From positions 18,453,001-18,517,000 of the forward strand of contig NC_056758.1 of assembly GCF_018687715.1 (NCBI RefSeq): a stretch of 64,000 nt of DNA, read 5' to 3'. The notes beneath the pieces are model-generated. The model was not told where the DNA came from, did no database searches, and saw only the letters and a list, made by a program, of their open reading frames with translations. Shown one piece after another: positions 1-9,697 of this stretch. The stretch is from Carya illinoinensis. Taxonomy: Eukaryota > Streptophyta > Magnoliopsida > Fagales > Juglandaceae. A program made the translations under genes and the position numbers. Every line of letters starts with the position of its first letter. The first letter of the stretch is position 1.

Positions 1-490
1 AATTTAAATTAATATTTTTTTAATAAAATTTATTTTTTAACTAATCATATTAGATTAATACATATACTAATTTATAGTTATACTTGTAATTAGATGTTTT
101 GTTTTTATTTTTAAATTCCTTGCCGCCTTGCTCTTGTGACTATGTGAGTACTATTCGGAGAAAATCGCTGATTTTAAGGTGCTCTTACCCGTTCTGTGGG
201 TTATTCTACTTGTACTTTCATTAATCATTACGTGTACCTGTTTAATTTCTCCTCCTTTATGCTTGATTCTCGATCTCTTTTATGTATGGATTTCTCTTTA
301 CAGTTATGGCTTAGATTGTTCCTTCATCTTAAACATTAATGATGGGCATACATGGATATCATGGATGCGATTAAGTTTGGTTCCAGCATATCCAAACTTA
401 CAGCTTTCTGAGTTCGCAAGTCTTTGATTACCATAGTAAACAACTGCAAAGAGACAATCTGACCTGGAGTTACACCAGGGGAGAACTTTA
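1..490. other. AT-rich sequence upstream of the F-box-like fragment
   Basis: The first ~120 bases are very AT-rich and hold nothing I can name. Base composition becomes more balanced after 120, as expected for the leader or promoter side of the gene fragment that follows. I cannot place a promoter or a splice site with confidence. Confidence 0.4.
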
Positions 491-1156
491 ATGGCGGCGG
501 TTTTGAACTTTAATGGTAGCAACGGCAACGGCTCATGCCAGACCGGTGCCTGCGGTTCTTCCCTCAAGTGCGGAGCCTCGGGGAATCCCCCGGCTTCACT
601 AGCATTATTGCCTAGAGATCATCTAGCATGGCCATCCTTCAAGCTCCAAGATCCACGTGGTACTCATTGGGTTCATCTTCGACTAGGAGTTGTACAAGTG
701 GAAATTCATAAGAATATTGGGGCCCAGAGCGACAACAGGAAGCTCCTCCTTCTAACATCCATTAATGCAATCATTCTAACCGCTGCAACCTTGGCTGGAC
801 TCGCAGCCACCATTAATGCAAGTGATCCTCCTCTTGTGGCGCTGAAGATATCTTCGACCATACTGTATTTAGCAGCCACTGGCATGTTGGCGGTGATGAA
901 CAAGATCCAGCCATCCCAACTAGCTGAAGAACAGCGCAACTCTGCGAGGTTATTTAAGCAGCTTTATCAAGAGATTCAAACGGCTTTAGCTGTCCGCGAT
1001 CCTACTGCCACAGATCACGTGAGCGACGCAATGGAGAAAGTCTTGGCTTTGGATAGGGAAGGTGGTTGCGTGCCGAAGCGCATGCGATGTTTTCAACACG
1101 GATGTGTATTGTTGCAGAGAGAGAGTCGCGCGAACTTTCGCGTGATCCAGGTGTGA
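491..1156 (+). pseudogene. Truncated F-box-like protein gene (resembles probable F-box protein At4g22030)
   Basis: The reading frame gives 221 residues. From about residue 72 to 192 it carries the conserved block I recognise from plant proteins annotated as probable F-box protein At4g22030: VEIHKNIGAQ, then LLLLTSINAIILTAATLAGL, then MNKIQPSQLAEEQRNSARLF, then DAMEKVLALD. The block includes two hydrophobic stretches. Relatives run several hundred residues further, but here the similarity stops just after KVLALDR near base 1063. A short unrelated tail follows and ends inside a GA microsatellite. The start is the first ATG of a glycine/asparagine-rich leader, which is usual for this family. Function of the family is poorly defined. 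I read this as a 3'-truncated gene copy; an expressed truncated protein is possible but less likely. Confidence 0.62.
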
Positions 1157-1173
1157 GAGAGAGAGAGAGAGAG
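1155..1173. repeat. (GA)n microsatellite
   Basis: About nine GA dinucleotides in a row lie next to the point where F-box-like similarity is lost. The tract forms the last codons of the truncated frame. Confidence 0.8.
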
Positions 1174-2239
1174 CCGCCTGTTGGAATCTGGATTGTTTGG
1201 AGTGGAGTATCTCGACTCTGTCGGGCTGCTCTTTGGCCCGTTAAACAGCTGATTTCAGCCAGTTGTTTATTGAACCCGCATTTAACGGGTGGAGTTACGG
1301 ATTTTCCGGGCGCATCAGATCTTACTATCTTAGTATTTCTTTATGCAGGCATAGGCCTAGCCGCCTACTTATGCCTAGGATTATTCTTTATTTTTTATTT
1401 TCTTTCTTCTTTTTGTCTTCTTGTAATAGCCCCATCCCCAAGTGTCTCTAGCCTACTTAGGCTATAGATACGGTTTCAACTTTCATATCCCTTCATTATT
1501 TTAATTTTTTAAAATTTTTAGATAAAATATAATAAATAATTTATTTTTTTTAATTTTAAAATAATAATAATATTAAAAAATAATTTTTTATTCAAATTTC
1601 ATTTTACCATTCAAACTACACCATAATCAGTTAACTCTAATCTCTATGGAAAGAAGCACAAGAGTTCCAACATTCCATTCTAGTCTGATCAAAATGTTTG
1701 AAATTTCTTGCACAAGTTTAACTATACATCATCCTATATTATATTATATATATATATATATATATATATTTTTCTCTTTCTATTAAACTAATTGAGTTAT
1801 TCTACTTATTATGTTTTGTAAACATAAGAATTTATGAAATTTTAAAATTTTTTGATAATTTTATATTTAAGTATTATTTAAATAAAAAATTAATTTCAAA
1901 TTTTATATAATTCTTATATAATCATTACTTAAACACAAAATAACATAATTTTTACAAATTTCAAAACAAAATGTAAAAATCAATACAATTTTTATAAATT
2001 TCAAATAAAATAATATTAAAAAATTACATTCAATCATTTTTTCAATTTTATTTATTCACTTTCACAAAATCCAATACAATACTTATTTAAAAATATATTT
2101 TTATTCAATTTTTTTTTTCTCTCATTTCCTAACACCTAATCAAATATTTTCACTTAACCCATTTCACTACAATTTATGTTATTTTCATAATACAAAATCA
2201 AGTGATATTAATTTCATTATCATCAAATCAAGAGATTTA
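1174..2239. other. AT-rich intergenic DNA with a (TA)n tract
   Basis: No coding sequence is recognisable. A (TA)n microsatellite occupies about 1746-1769. The rest is AT-rich low-complexity DNA, possibly old MITE remains, but I could not define ends. Confidence 0.5.
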
Positions 2240-2380
2240 TTTTTATAAATTGTTCTATTAGAAGATCTTTACATCACAAACCATCCATATGGATGTATGT
2301 GGATGGTATATTTTTATAAATTATTCTATTCGAAGATCTTTACATCACAAACCATCCATATGGATGTATGTGGATGGTAT
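2240..2380. repeat. 71-bp direct tandem duplication containing a palindrome
   Basis: Two near-identical 70-bp copies (2240-2309 and 2311-2380) follow each other, differing at only a few bases. Each copy contains the perfect 14-bp palindrome CATCCATATGGATG, followed shortly by GGATGGT, which can pair with the ACCATCC overlapping its left half. Confidence 0.85.
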
Positions 2381-2559
2381 GTAGTGTGAAGATTTTAATA
2401 TATCATTATTTTATGTTTATATTATTAAGTCAACTCAAGTGTGAATGCAGAAAAATGACACGCAGTATTTTAATTTTTAGCATGTTCACTCTTGACATTG
2501 CAGTGATGTGGAGTGGTTTAAATAAAAAAATCATATTTATCATATTCTATATCACACAT

Positions 2560-2665
2560 TAATATATGATTTATTATTTTTATTCTTTTATTTAAATATA
2601 TAAATATTGATATGTATATATATATATTTTAAATAGAAAAATAAAAATAATAAATTACATATTAT
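2560..2665. repeat. Hairpin-forming inverted repeat, possible MITE
   Basis: An AT-rich arm at about 2561-2600 is repeated in reverse complement at about 2623-2663, with a short TA-rich loop between. It could be a small foldback MITE, but simple AT-rich sequence can produce such pairing by chance. Confidence 0.4.
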
Positions 2666-3349
2666 ATAGTATAAAGATAATAAGTAAGATTTAAATATAT
2701 ATTAAAAACAACTAAGGCTGAAGCCGTTGTAAAAACAATTGTCTTTTCCCTTCGTCGCTTCTGGAATAGAATTTTGGCCGAGAACGTGAAGAAAAGTTTT
2801 GATTGGAATTTGCATGGGAATATGTGTAATGTATTTTTTGTAAGAAGAATGCTAAAGCGATCGATAAAATGTCTCAAAAGATGGTTATCGATTTTTTTTA
2901 TTTAATAATCAAGAAAATATTTGCTAAAGATATTGTAATTTTTTTTAAATGTTTAAGAGTATTAAAAATAATATATTAAACAATAATTTAAAAAAAAAAA
3001 CAATTTAACCTTATCAGTGACATCTCTAAGGTTAGCATTACTCTTTTGTAATTTTTTTGAATTCAAAGGACAATCTGTAATTTTGCTAAGTGGATTTTTC
3101 CAAGACTGATTAATTTATCATGAAAATCTTGTAATTTTAATTAAAGCCCATTTTCTAGTGTCACTGTACTCTCTGAGTTATCCCTTTCTCTCAAATGGTC
3201 AAATATAGTATTTAATGATTAAGAAAATAATTTTAATTAATTGTAATTTTAAAAAAATATTTAAAGAATTTAAAAAAATGTTTAAAAAAAATTGGTCATT
3301 CGGTGGTAGCTATTGGTGGGTCCACTTGGTGGATGTAGCAGCATCTTTA
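2666..3349. other. AT-rich intergenic DNA
   Basis: No supported gene. A slightly GC-richer island at 2710-2880 could be the relic of something transcribed, but I recognise no protein in it on either strand. Confidence 0.4.
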
Positions 3350-3708
3350 GGATTTTGTTTGGAAATAAATCTCATCTTATAATTTTCATTCTATCTAATT
3401 CTTAAATATAATTCAAATACAAAATTTTCAAATTAATTATTACAACTTTTTCAATCTAATCTTTATAACTTTTCCAAACTTTCAAGTAAAAATAAAAAAC
3501 AATTCAACTTTTTCAAATATCTAAATAAAAATAATATTATAAAATTATTTCTAACAATATTTTAACTTTATAATTTTTTTATTTAATATTTTTTCTTTAA
3601 TTTTCTAAAACTTAAAAAATATCCAATTCAAACTATCTCATTACTATTTACAAACTATTTTACTATTATTTATAAACTTTTCATCTCATCTCGATCCTCA
3701 AATAAAAA
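3350..3708. mobile_element. Tourist-like MITE (PIF/Harbinger type), TTA target duplication
   Basis: The segment is flanked by TTA (3347-3349 and 3709-3711). The left end GGATTTTGTTTGGA pairs imperfectly with the reverse complement of the right end. The interior is AT-rich and non-coding. The ends belong to the same broad type (TGTTTGGA plus GAGATGAGATG-like subterminal sequence) as the elements at 40669 and 47780. TTA duplications are characteristic of PIF/Harbinger elements. Confidence 0.6.
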
Positions 3709-3810
3709 TTAATTAGAAAAGACTGATCAAATAGTAGAATTGATTTTGAGTAATAAGTGTAGACGCCAAGTAGATGACCCTTTCTCTCCTGCTGTATTTT
3801 AGTTTGAAGA

Positions 3811-4053
3811 GTAATGTTATTATGCGCTTAATTTATACTAATCACTTTATTCTTTTGACATTGTTATTAATAAATTTTAAAAATATATATTTAAAATAAA
3901 ATGGCGTCCAAACACACAAAAAGAGAAAAATTAAAATCCTAAATTCTCTCTACTATTTCATATTTATTTTTTTGAATATTTTTTATAAATAAAGTGGTAT
4001 GCCACATCAAATATTAAAATAAGTGATATAAACTAAAAGACGTGGTAACATTT
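3811..4053. mobile_element. Foldback MITE
   Basis: The left arm begins GTAATGTTATTATGCGCTTA and the right arm, read in reverse complement, begins AAATGTTACCACGTCTTTTA. The arms stay similar for roughly 50 bases. The centre is AT-rich and non-coding. No clear target duplication was found, so the superfamily is undetermined. Confidence 0.5.
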
Positions 4054-4483
4054 TTCTCCTAACATCGATAAAAAAATGTGATTAGGTGACAAAAACTCAT
4101 TCATTCCAACTTCTATTTTCCTCCACATTTAGTCCAACTTGGTACGCAAGCGAATCTCCTCAATTGGTGGACAGCAAATCTCTCTCTGTTGAAGTTATCA
4201 AGTGGGAAAATTTTACAAACTAAACAAATATTCAACTCTTATTTTGTTATAATGAGATTACATAACTCATCGATTTTTTAATTATTTTAAATATAAACAA
4301 TAATTTAAAGACGATAGGATAAGAAGTTGAACTAAATGTCATATTTTATATAATATAATAAAAATAGGATAAGAATATTGTTTGTAACGTTACTTACTTC
4401 GTTTGATCCTTGTAAAGGTATTCTACACTCCAATTTAGAAATAAAAATCCACACAATAATTCAAATAGAGTCAGAGAAGAAAG

Positions 4484-5287
4484 TATAACTGTTCACCCGA
4501 CTCGACCAAGGCTATTTCGACTCAGCTTGAAAAATTGGCTATCGAAATACTTGAATTCCGAATTAACAACTTATCTGAAACTGATTGGACAAAAGGTAAT
4601 CGAGTATTTCAACCCAATTTATTATTATTATTATTTTAAATAACCTAAAATATGAGCTCTTGGAAACTCCATGTTTCCTTCACTAAGTTTTCTCAACAAC
4701 CAAATAGAGAGTTACTTTCTTTTCCTACCCTAATAAAAACAAGTGTCAACAAACAAAAACAAAACCTAAAAATAATGACGATGAAAGAAATAAGAAAGAA
4801 GAAGAATGGACTGAGTAGCCAGTAGGAGAAGCCTACCGTTGTCTCTCCACAACAAACCCTAAAACCTTTGGTCATATGATACTTGAAGCTCCTACACCAA
4901 CCAAACCTCAGAAACTTTTTCTTGGAATCCGATTCCAAGCTCGATTGTCCTGGGAAATTTGGCAAGGGAATTGAAACCAGAGTGAAAGCGGATTTCAAAA
5001 TTTGTAGAAAGGAGCAAGAAGGAGAAGAAGTTCTAGAGCGATTTCATTGCGTTGAAAATAAATAAGAAAAAGAAAGGAACTGGTTTGAGACTAAAAAAGG
5101 AGGAGGATGGGAAGGGGCATATTGATGTGCGGGAGCGCTTCGGTTATTGAAAATTAACCGACCCTAACTGAGATGTTTTGGAAGCATAATGGAAGAATTC
5201 CATTTTCAACCTTTTCATTTCGGGTCGAGTAATTTTTGTCGAAAATTTCGGGTTGAGTCGGGTTGACTGGCTAAGTGTACAACCTTA
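4484..5287. mobile_element. Non-autonomous hAT element with 8-bp target duplication
   Basis: The 8-bp sequence GAAGAAAG occurs immediately on both sides (4476-4483 and 5288-5295). The ends start TATAACTGTTCACC and, on the other strand, TAAGGTTGTACACTT, a diverged terminal inverted repeat followed by CCCGACTCGACC-like subterminal repeats in both arms. Eight-base duplications and TA-starting ends fit hAT transposons. No transposase is present. The interior carries a 101-codon minus-strand frame (4693-4998) with a serine/lysine-rich start and hydrophobic end that I do not recognise; it could be captured host sequence or chance. Confidence 0.65.
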
Positions 5288-5326
5288 GAAGAAAGAGTGT
5301 AGCTGCTTTGGAAAGTGGTTTTACTG

Positions 5327-5440
5327 CACCCTCAAATCTTAGAATCACCTCATCATTTTATTAATTTTAAAGTAAACTAAATCATACTGAATTAATTTTA
5401 AAATGAAAATCTAAAATTCTAAGATAAAACTCTTAAAATC
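5327..5440. mobile_element. Small foldback MITE
   Basis: ATCTTAGAAT near 5337 recurs in reverse complement near 5417-5426, and the adjacent CATTTTATTAATTTTA block is likewise mirrored. The structure is a hairpin of roughly 100 bases with a short spacer. Confidence 0.45.
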
Positions 5441-5454
5441 TAATGGATGGGATA

Positions 5455-5890
5455 TTTTCCCCCACAGAATTGGACCTGTGTCCATAGGATATCTTAGCCT
5501 TGAACTAGACGGATTTGGCCTAATCCAGTATTGCGAGAATTAGGACATGTTCCAAGCGACACATAAGAGTCATGCCGCATTTAATGCGTCGGCATGCAAC
5601 GTGAGCGCAAGATTCTCATAGAGGGTCTTGTTGCTGACAAGAGACTGTCGCATTAAATGTGGCAGTGTGGTAGTCTGAGTAGACAAGACCCCAGTAGCCC
5701 AGAATATACATTACATGATGGTTGATCACTCTAAACCCACTCTTTTAGTTCTTTCTCTTTTTTCCCTATTGAAAATACACTCTAACTTTGGCGTCAGAGG
5801 TGTCACAGACACACTCGACCACTACCTTCTTTCCTTTACAGGCACTCGGTAGGTCATCGGAGCTGGTGGTTACAAAACACGCCTTAATAG
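5455..5890 (+). mobile_element. 5' LTR end of a Tat-lineage gypsy element, followed by primer-binding-like block
   Basis: The stretch ending at about 5890 has the layout of Tat-lineage LTR 3' ends: TTTGGCGTCAGAGG, a pyrimidine-rich stretch ending in TTTACAGG, an ACGCCTTAATAG block, and then TTGGCGTCGTCCGTGGGAT (5891-5909), which resembles the tRNA primer-binding site of this lineage. The left boundary of the LTR is not visible to me and is given only roughly. The matching 3' LTR was not found. Confidence 0.5.
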
Positions 5891-6015
5891 TTGGCGTCGT
5901 CCGTGGGATCAGAAGTTGTTATAGTCCAATAGCATCAGCGTGCCTTGCATGCCTTTTGTGCACCAGCTACAATCCACTTCTGAATGACCCAAATTCAATA
6001 AATCACCCTAGCTAA

Positions 6016-9000
6016 CTGAGAGGGCACACACGTATGGAGAAGCACGTAGCAAGGCCCACTCTAGAAGTAGAAGGGCAAGCGATGTGGCCAGTTCTTGGAG
6101 TTGAAGAGCTTAAAAACACTAAGGTGGGAGGCGCACAGTAGAACCAGCTCAGGCCACCCTACAAGCCTTACCTCCACCTCTCGAACTCATCAACTAGGAG
6201 GTGGAGACTCGAGATGAGCGGAATCTAAAACAAGCAGAGAGGGACAGACAAACCTCTCGAACTAATATCTCTAGAAGTCGCGCATTTGAAGAGAAGGGTG
6301 AGAATCGGGACAAGGATAAGCAGTAAAATGAGGTCCCAATTAATACGGTTCCTCACCGAACATCAAGATGTATTCGCTTGGCACCACGCTAACATGTCCA
6401 CGATTGACAGGAATGTGATCAAACACTGCCTAAGTGTGAATCCCAATGGAAAGAAGGTCCAACAAAAGAGGTAAAGCTTTAGCACAAAGAAATACATTGT
6501 GATAGCAGAGGAGGTAGACCGACTGCTGGCCGCATGGTTCATCCGGGAAGCCCACTACCTAGAATGGCTTTCCAACGTGGTTCTAGTATGAAAGTCGAAT
6601 GGAAAATGGAGGATGTGTATTGATTTCACCGACCTAAACAAGGCATGCCCGAATGACAACTTCCCTTTGGCATGCATCTACTTGAGTGTCGATTTGACAA
6701 CTGAACACAAAATGATGAGGTTTATGGAGCCTACTCTAGGTGCAATCAAATTTAGATGAGCTTGAAAGATGAAGAAAAGTCACCTTCATCATAGACAGGC
6801 CCTCAAGCCTCAAGAAAACCGGGGCCACATACCAGAGGCTATTTAATTGGATGTTTAAAGAGCATATCTGCTGTAGCATTGAAGTGTTCGACGACGACCT
6901 AGTTTTCAAAAGCAAGGAGCCCAAGGGGCACATCGATGACTTGAGAGAAGCTTTTGTAGTCCTTTAGAAGTACGGGATAAAGCTTAGCCCGACGAAGTGT
7001 GCTTTCAGGTAAGGATCGAGAATTCGTGGTCTCGACAAGGGGCATCAAAACTAATCTGAAGAATATTCAAGCCGTGATCAACATGAAGTCCCTTCAAACC
7101 ATCAACAAAGTACATATAGGCTTGTTGGGAGAATTGTAGAGCTCAATCGATTTGATTCCCAATTGATCGACAAGTGCTTGTTGTTCCTCCAGGTGTTACA
7201 AAAAGCTCACTTGTTGAATGACGAATGCAAAGAGGCATTCACCTGGCTCAAAGAATACCTCACTAACATGCCCCTTTTAAGCCAGATGGTATCGAGAGAA
7301 ACCTTGTAGCTTTACTTGTCTGTCATGACTGTCGCCATCTCGGTGGCATTGGTTCTAGAGGAGGACAATGTGTAAAAGCCTGTTTACTATACCAGTAAGG
7401 CGCTAAGGGGAGCGGAGTCGAGATATCTGCAGATGGAGTTGTTGGCATTCGTACTAGTAGTAGCCACCTGTCAGCTAAGGCCTTACTTCCAAGCACATCC
7501 GATAAAAGTCTAACAGAAGCACAACCAAAGATCCTACAGTGCCCGAACATGTTCGGGCACCTGGTGATTTGGTTGATTTAATTGAATGAGTTTGACATCG
7601 ACTACACTTCCTAAACAACCATCAAAGGGCAAGCCCTGCCAAGTTTTGTTTCTGAGATAACCAGACCTCCTAAAAGTGTACCTGCCCAACCAGAAGTCAA
7701 CTAGTAGCATGTCTATGTCGACGACTAGTCATGTCGAAAAGGTGGGGGCATGTGATTTCTAATGAGGGCGAGGAAGCCTACCACTCAATAACACTTGATT
7801 TCAAGACTACAAATAACAAAGCAGAATATGAGGCCTTGCTAGCTGGCCTCGCTATCATGAGGGCTCTGAACATGACATAAGTGAGGTAAATATCAGTTCC
7901 AAGATAGTGGTGAAGCAGGTTAAAGGGGATTATGTGGCAAAGAGCGAAAGACTCCAGCTCTATCTACAATGAGTCTGGGAAGACCGCGACCATTTTCAGA
8001 GTTTTGCCATTGAATGAATTCCTCGAAAGAACAATTGGAGAGTGGATCGGCTAGCTCGGGTTGCATCAAGTATGGATGATGCATAATTACAATGGGGGAC
8101 ACTCACTAGGGTAGTAAAGGTCTTGGTCATGTGAGTCATGGTGTCAAAAGTGGGAGATGTCGTACCCAAGTGGGCTCACGAGGTAAGCTGGTTTTTAACC
8201 TCAAGAGAGTTACCAACTCAGAAGGAAGAGACAAGGAGAGTGAAGAATAAGGCAACTCAATTTGTTCTTGCGAATGGGAAGTTATACAAGTGAGATTTCT
8301 CTTCCCCCCTCCTCAGGTGTATATCCCCAAAAAAGGCTTAGTATATCATGGTGAAAATACACAAAGGGGTTTGTAGAAATCATTCGAGCATGAGGATCTC
8401 AGCGAGACAGGCCTTGTGAGCATGTTACTATTCACCCTGAGCCCTCAAGGGTGTAGAGAAATTCGTCCCAAAGTGTGGGAATTGCCAAATCCACACCCCA
8501 ATCCCACATTGCCCACCTGAAGAGATGACATCTATCACTTCTCGTTGGCCATTTACACAATGGGGATTAGACATCGTTGGGGCAATGCTGCAAGAAAAAG
8601 GCAGTTTAAAGTTCATCTTGGTGGAAGTGGACTACTTTACGAAGTGGTGGAGGCAGAGGCCTTCGCAACCATAATTGTAGCCAGTGTAACCCGATTCTTG
8701 TGGAAGGCTAAGTATGCTAATACGACATACCTCGAGTCATCATCGTAGACAATGTCACAATGGAAGACAGTTCGATTCCGACCATTATAGAAACTGGTGT
8801 GGCAAGCTGGGTATAAAGGCCATGTATTCATCCCCAGAACACCCCTAAGCCAACGGATAAGTTGAGGTGACCAACAAGACCCTCATGGGAATTCTAAAGA
8901 GAAGGTTGACATCCAAGAAATGAACATGTGTAGAGGGAAGTGAGGTAGTCATCATACCACGGTTAATAACCCAATTGGGAAAATTCCCTTTGTGTTAGTG

Positions 9001-9470
9001 TATGGAAGTGAGGTAGTCATCCTGGTGGAGGTAGGCATGTTGAGTTTTCGAGTTAGCATTTTAATGAAAAAACAAATGAAGAAGGCCTGCATGCAAACTT
9101 GGACTTGGCAGAGGAAAATTGAGAGGAAGCTAAGGTAAGGATAGCGGTAGGCAATGGTGTTTCAAAGAAGGGGACCTCGTACTTCAACCTCTATCCTTAC
9201 ATCAGCTTCCTCTGGTCTTTTAAAGACAGAACAGGCTGAGTATTTCAACCGAAGAGTCAAACCCTAGTCTTTCAAAGAAGGGGACCTTGTATTGAAGAAG
9301 ATGGGAGTGACCTCCTAGTAGGAAGGGAAGCTCGAGCTAAGGTGGGAATGGTGGAATGTTGTTACGGCCTACCGCCATACTTAGAACATACTGGCTCAAG
9401 GATGCCGAGGGAAGGAGGCTACCGCGCCCATGGAATGAGGAGCACCTTATGAAGCATTTTTTCTAAGAAC
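6016..9470 (+). pseudogene. Decayed Tat-lineage gypsy pol (RT, RNase H, second RNase H, integrase)
   Basis: Recognisable pieces occur in pol order on the plus strand. RT starts at about 6286 (SKMRSQLIRFLTEHQDVFAW) and continues with GKWRMCIDFTDLNKACPN near 6600. The catalytic YVDD region survives as EVFDDDLVFKSK near 6885. RNase H (KPVYYTSKALRGAESRY) lies near 7375. A second, archaeal-type RNase H (TTNNKAEYEALLAGLAIM) near 7810 is the hallmark of the Tat lineage. Integrase remains span about 8410-8960, and a C-terminal tail ends near 9465. Many stops and frameshifts interrupt every domain. Only about 380 bases separate the primer-binding block from RT, so gag and protease are almost entirely deleted. 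Confidence 0.75.
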
Positions 9471-9537
9471 TAAAGTGTTTTCAATAAGAATGTTATGCTA
9501 TTCCCACTTTGCTAATGTGTCTCAGGACCTACCTAGG

Positions 9538-9692
9538 TTGATGCCCCACGATCAAGCCTCAGTGACCAATCGCCACCCAGTGCAACAAGTCTAGCTCCTC
9601 GCTGGTTCTCAAGGTTGATGCTCTGCACTCAAACCATGGTAGCCAATCACCAGCTTTTCATAGTGAGTCTAGCTCTCATCTGGTTCTCAAGG
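9538..9692 (+). repeat. Minisatellite in the Tat element 3' region, left part (~76-bp units)
   Basis: Two units of about 76-78 bases start near 9538 and 9614, each beginning TTGATGC and ending GGTTCTCAAGG. The array resumes at 29375 after the inserted solo LTR. Tandem repeats between integrase and the 3' LTR are known for Tat/Ogre-lineage elements. Confidence 0.8.
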
Positions 9693-9697
9693 TCGAT

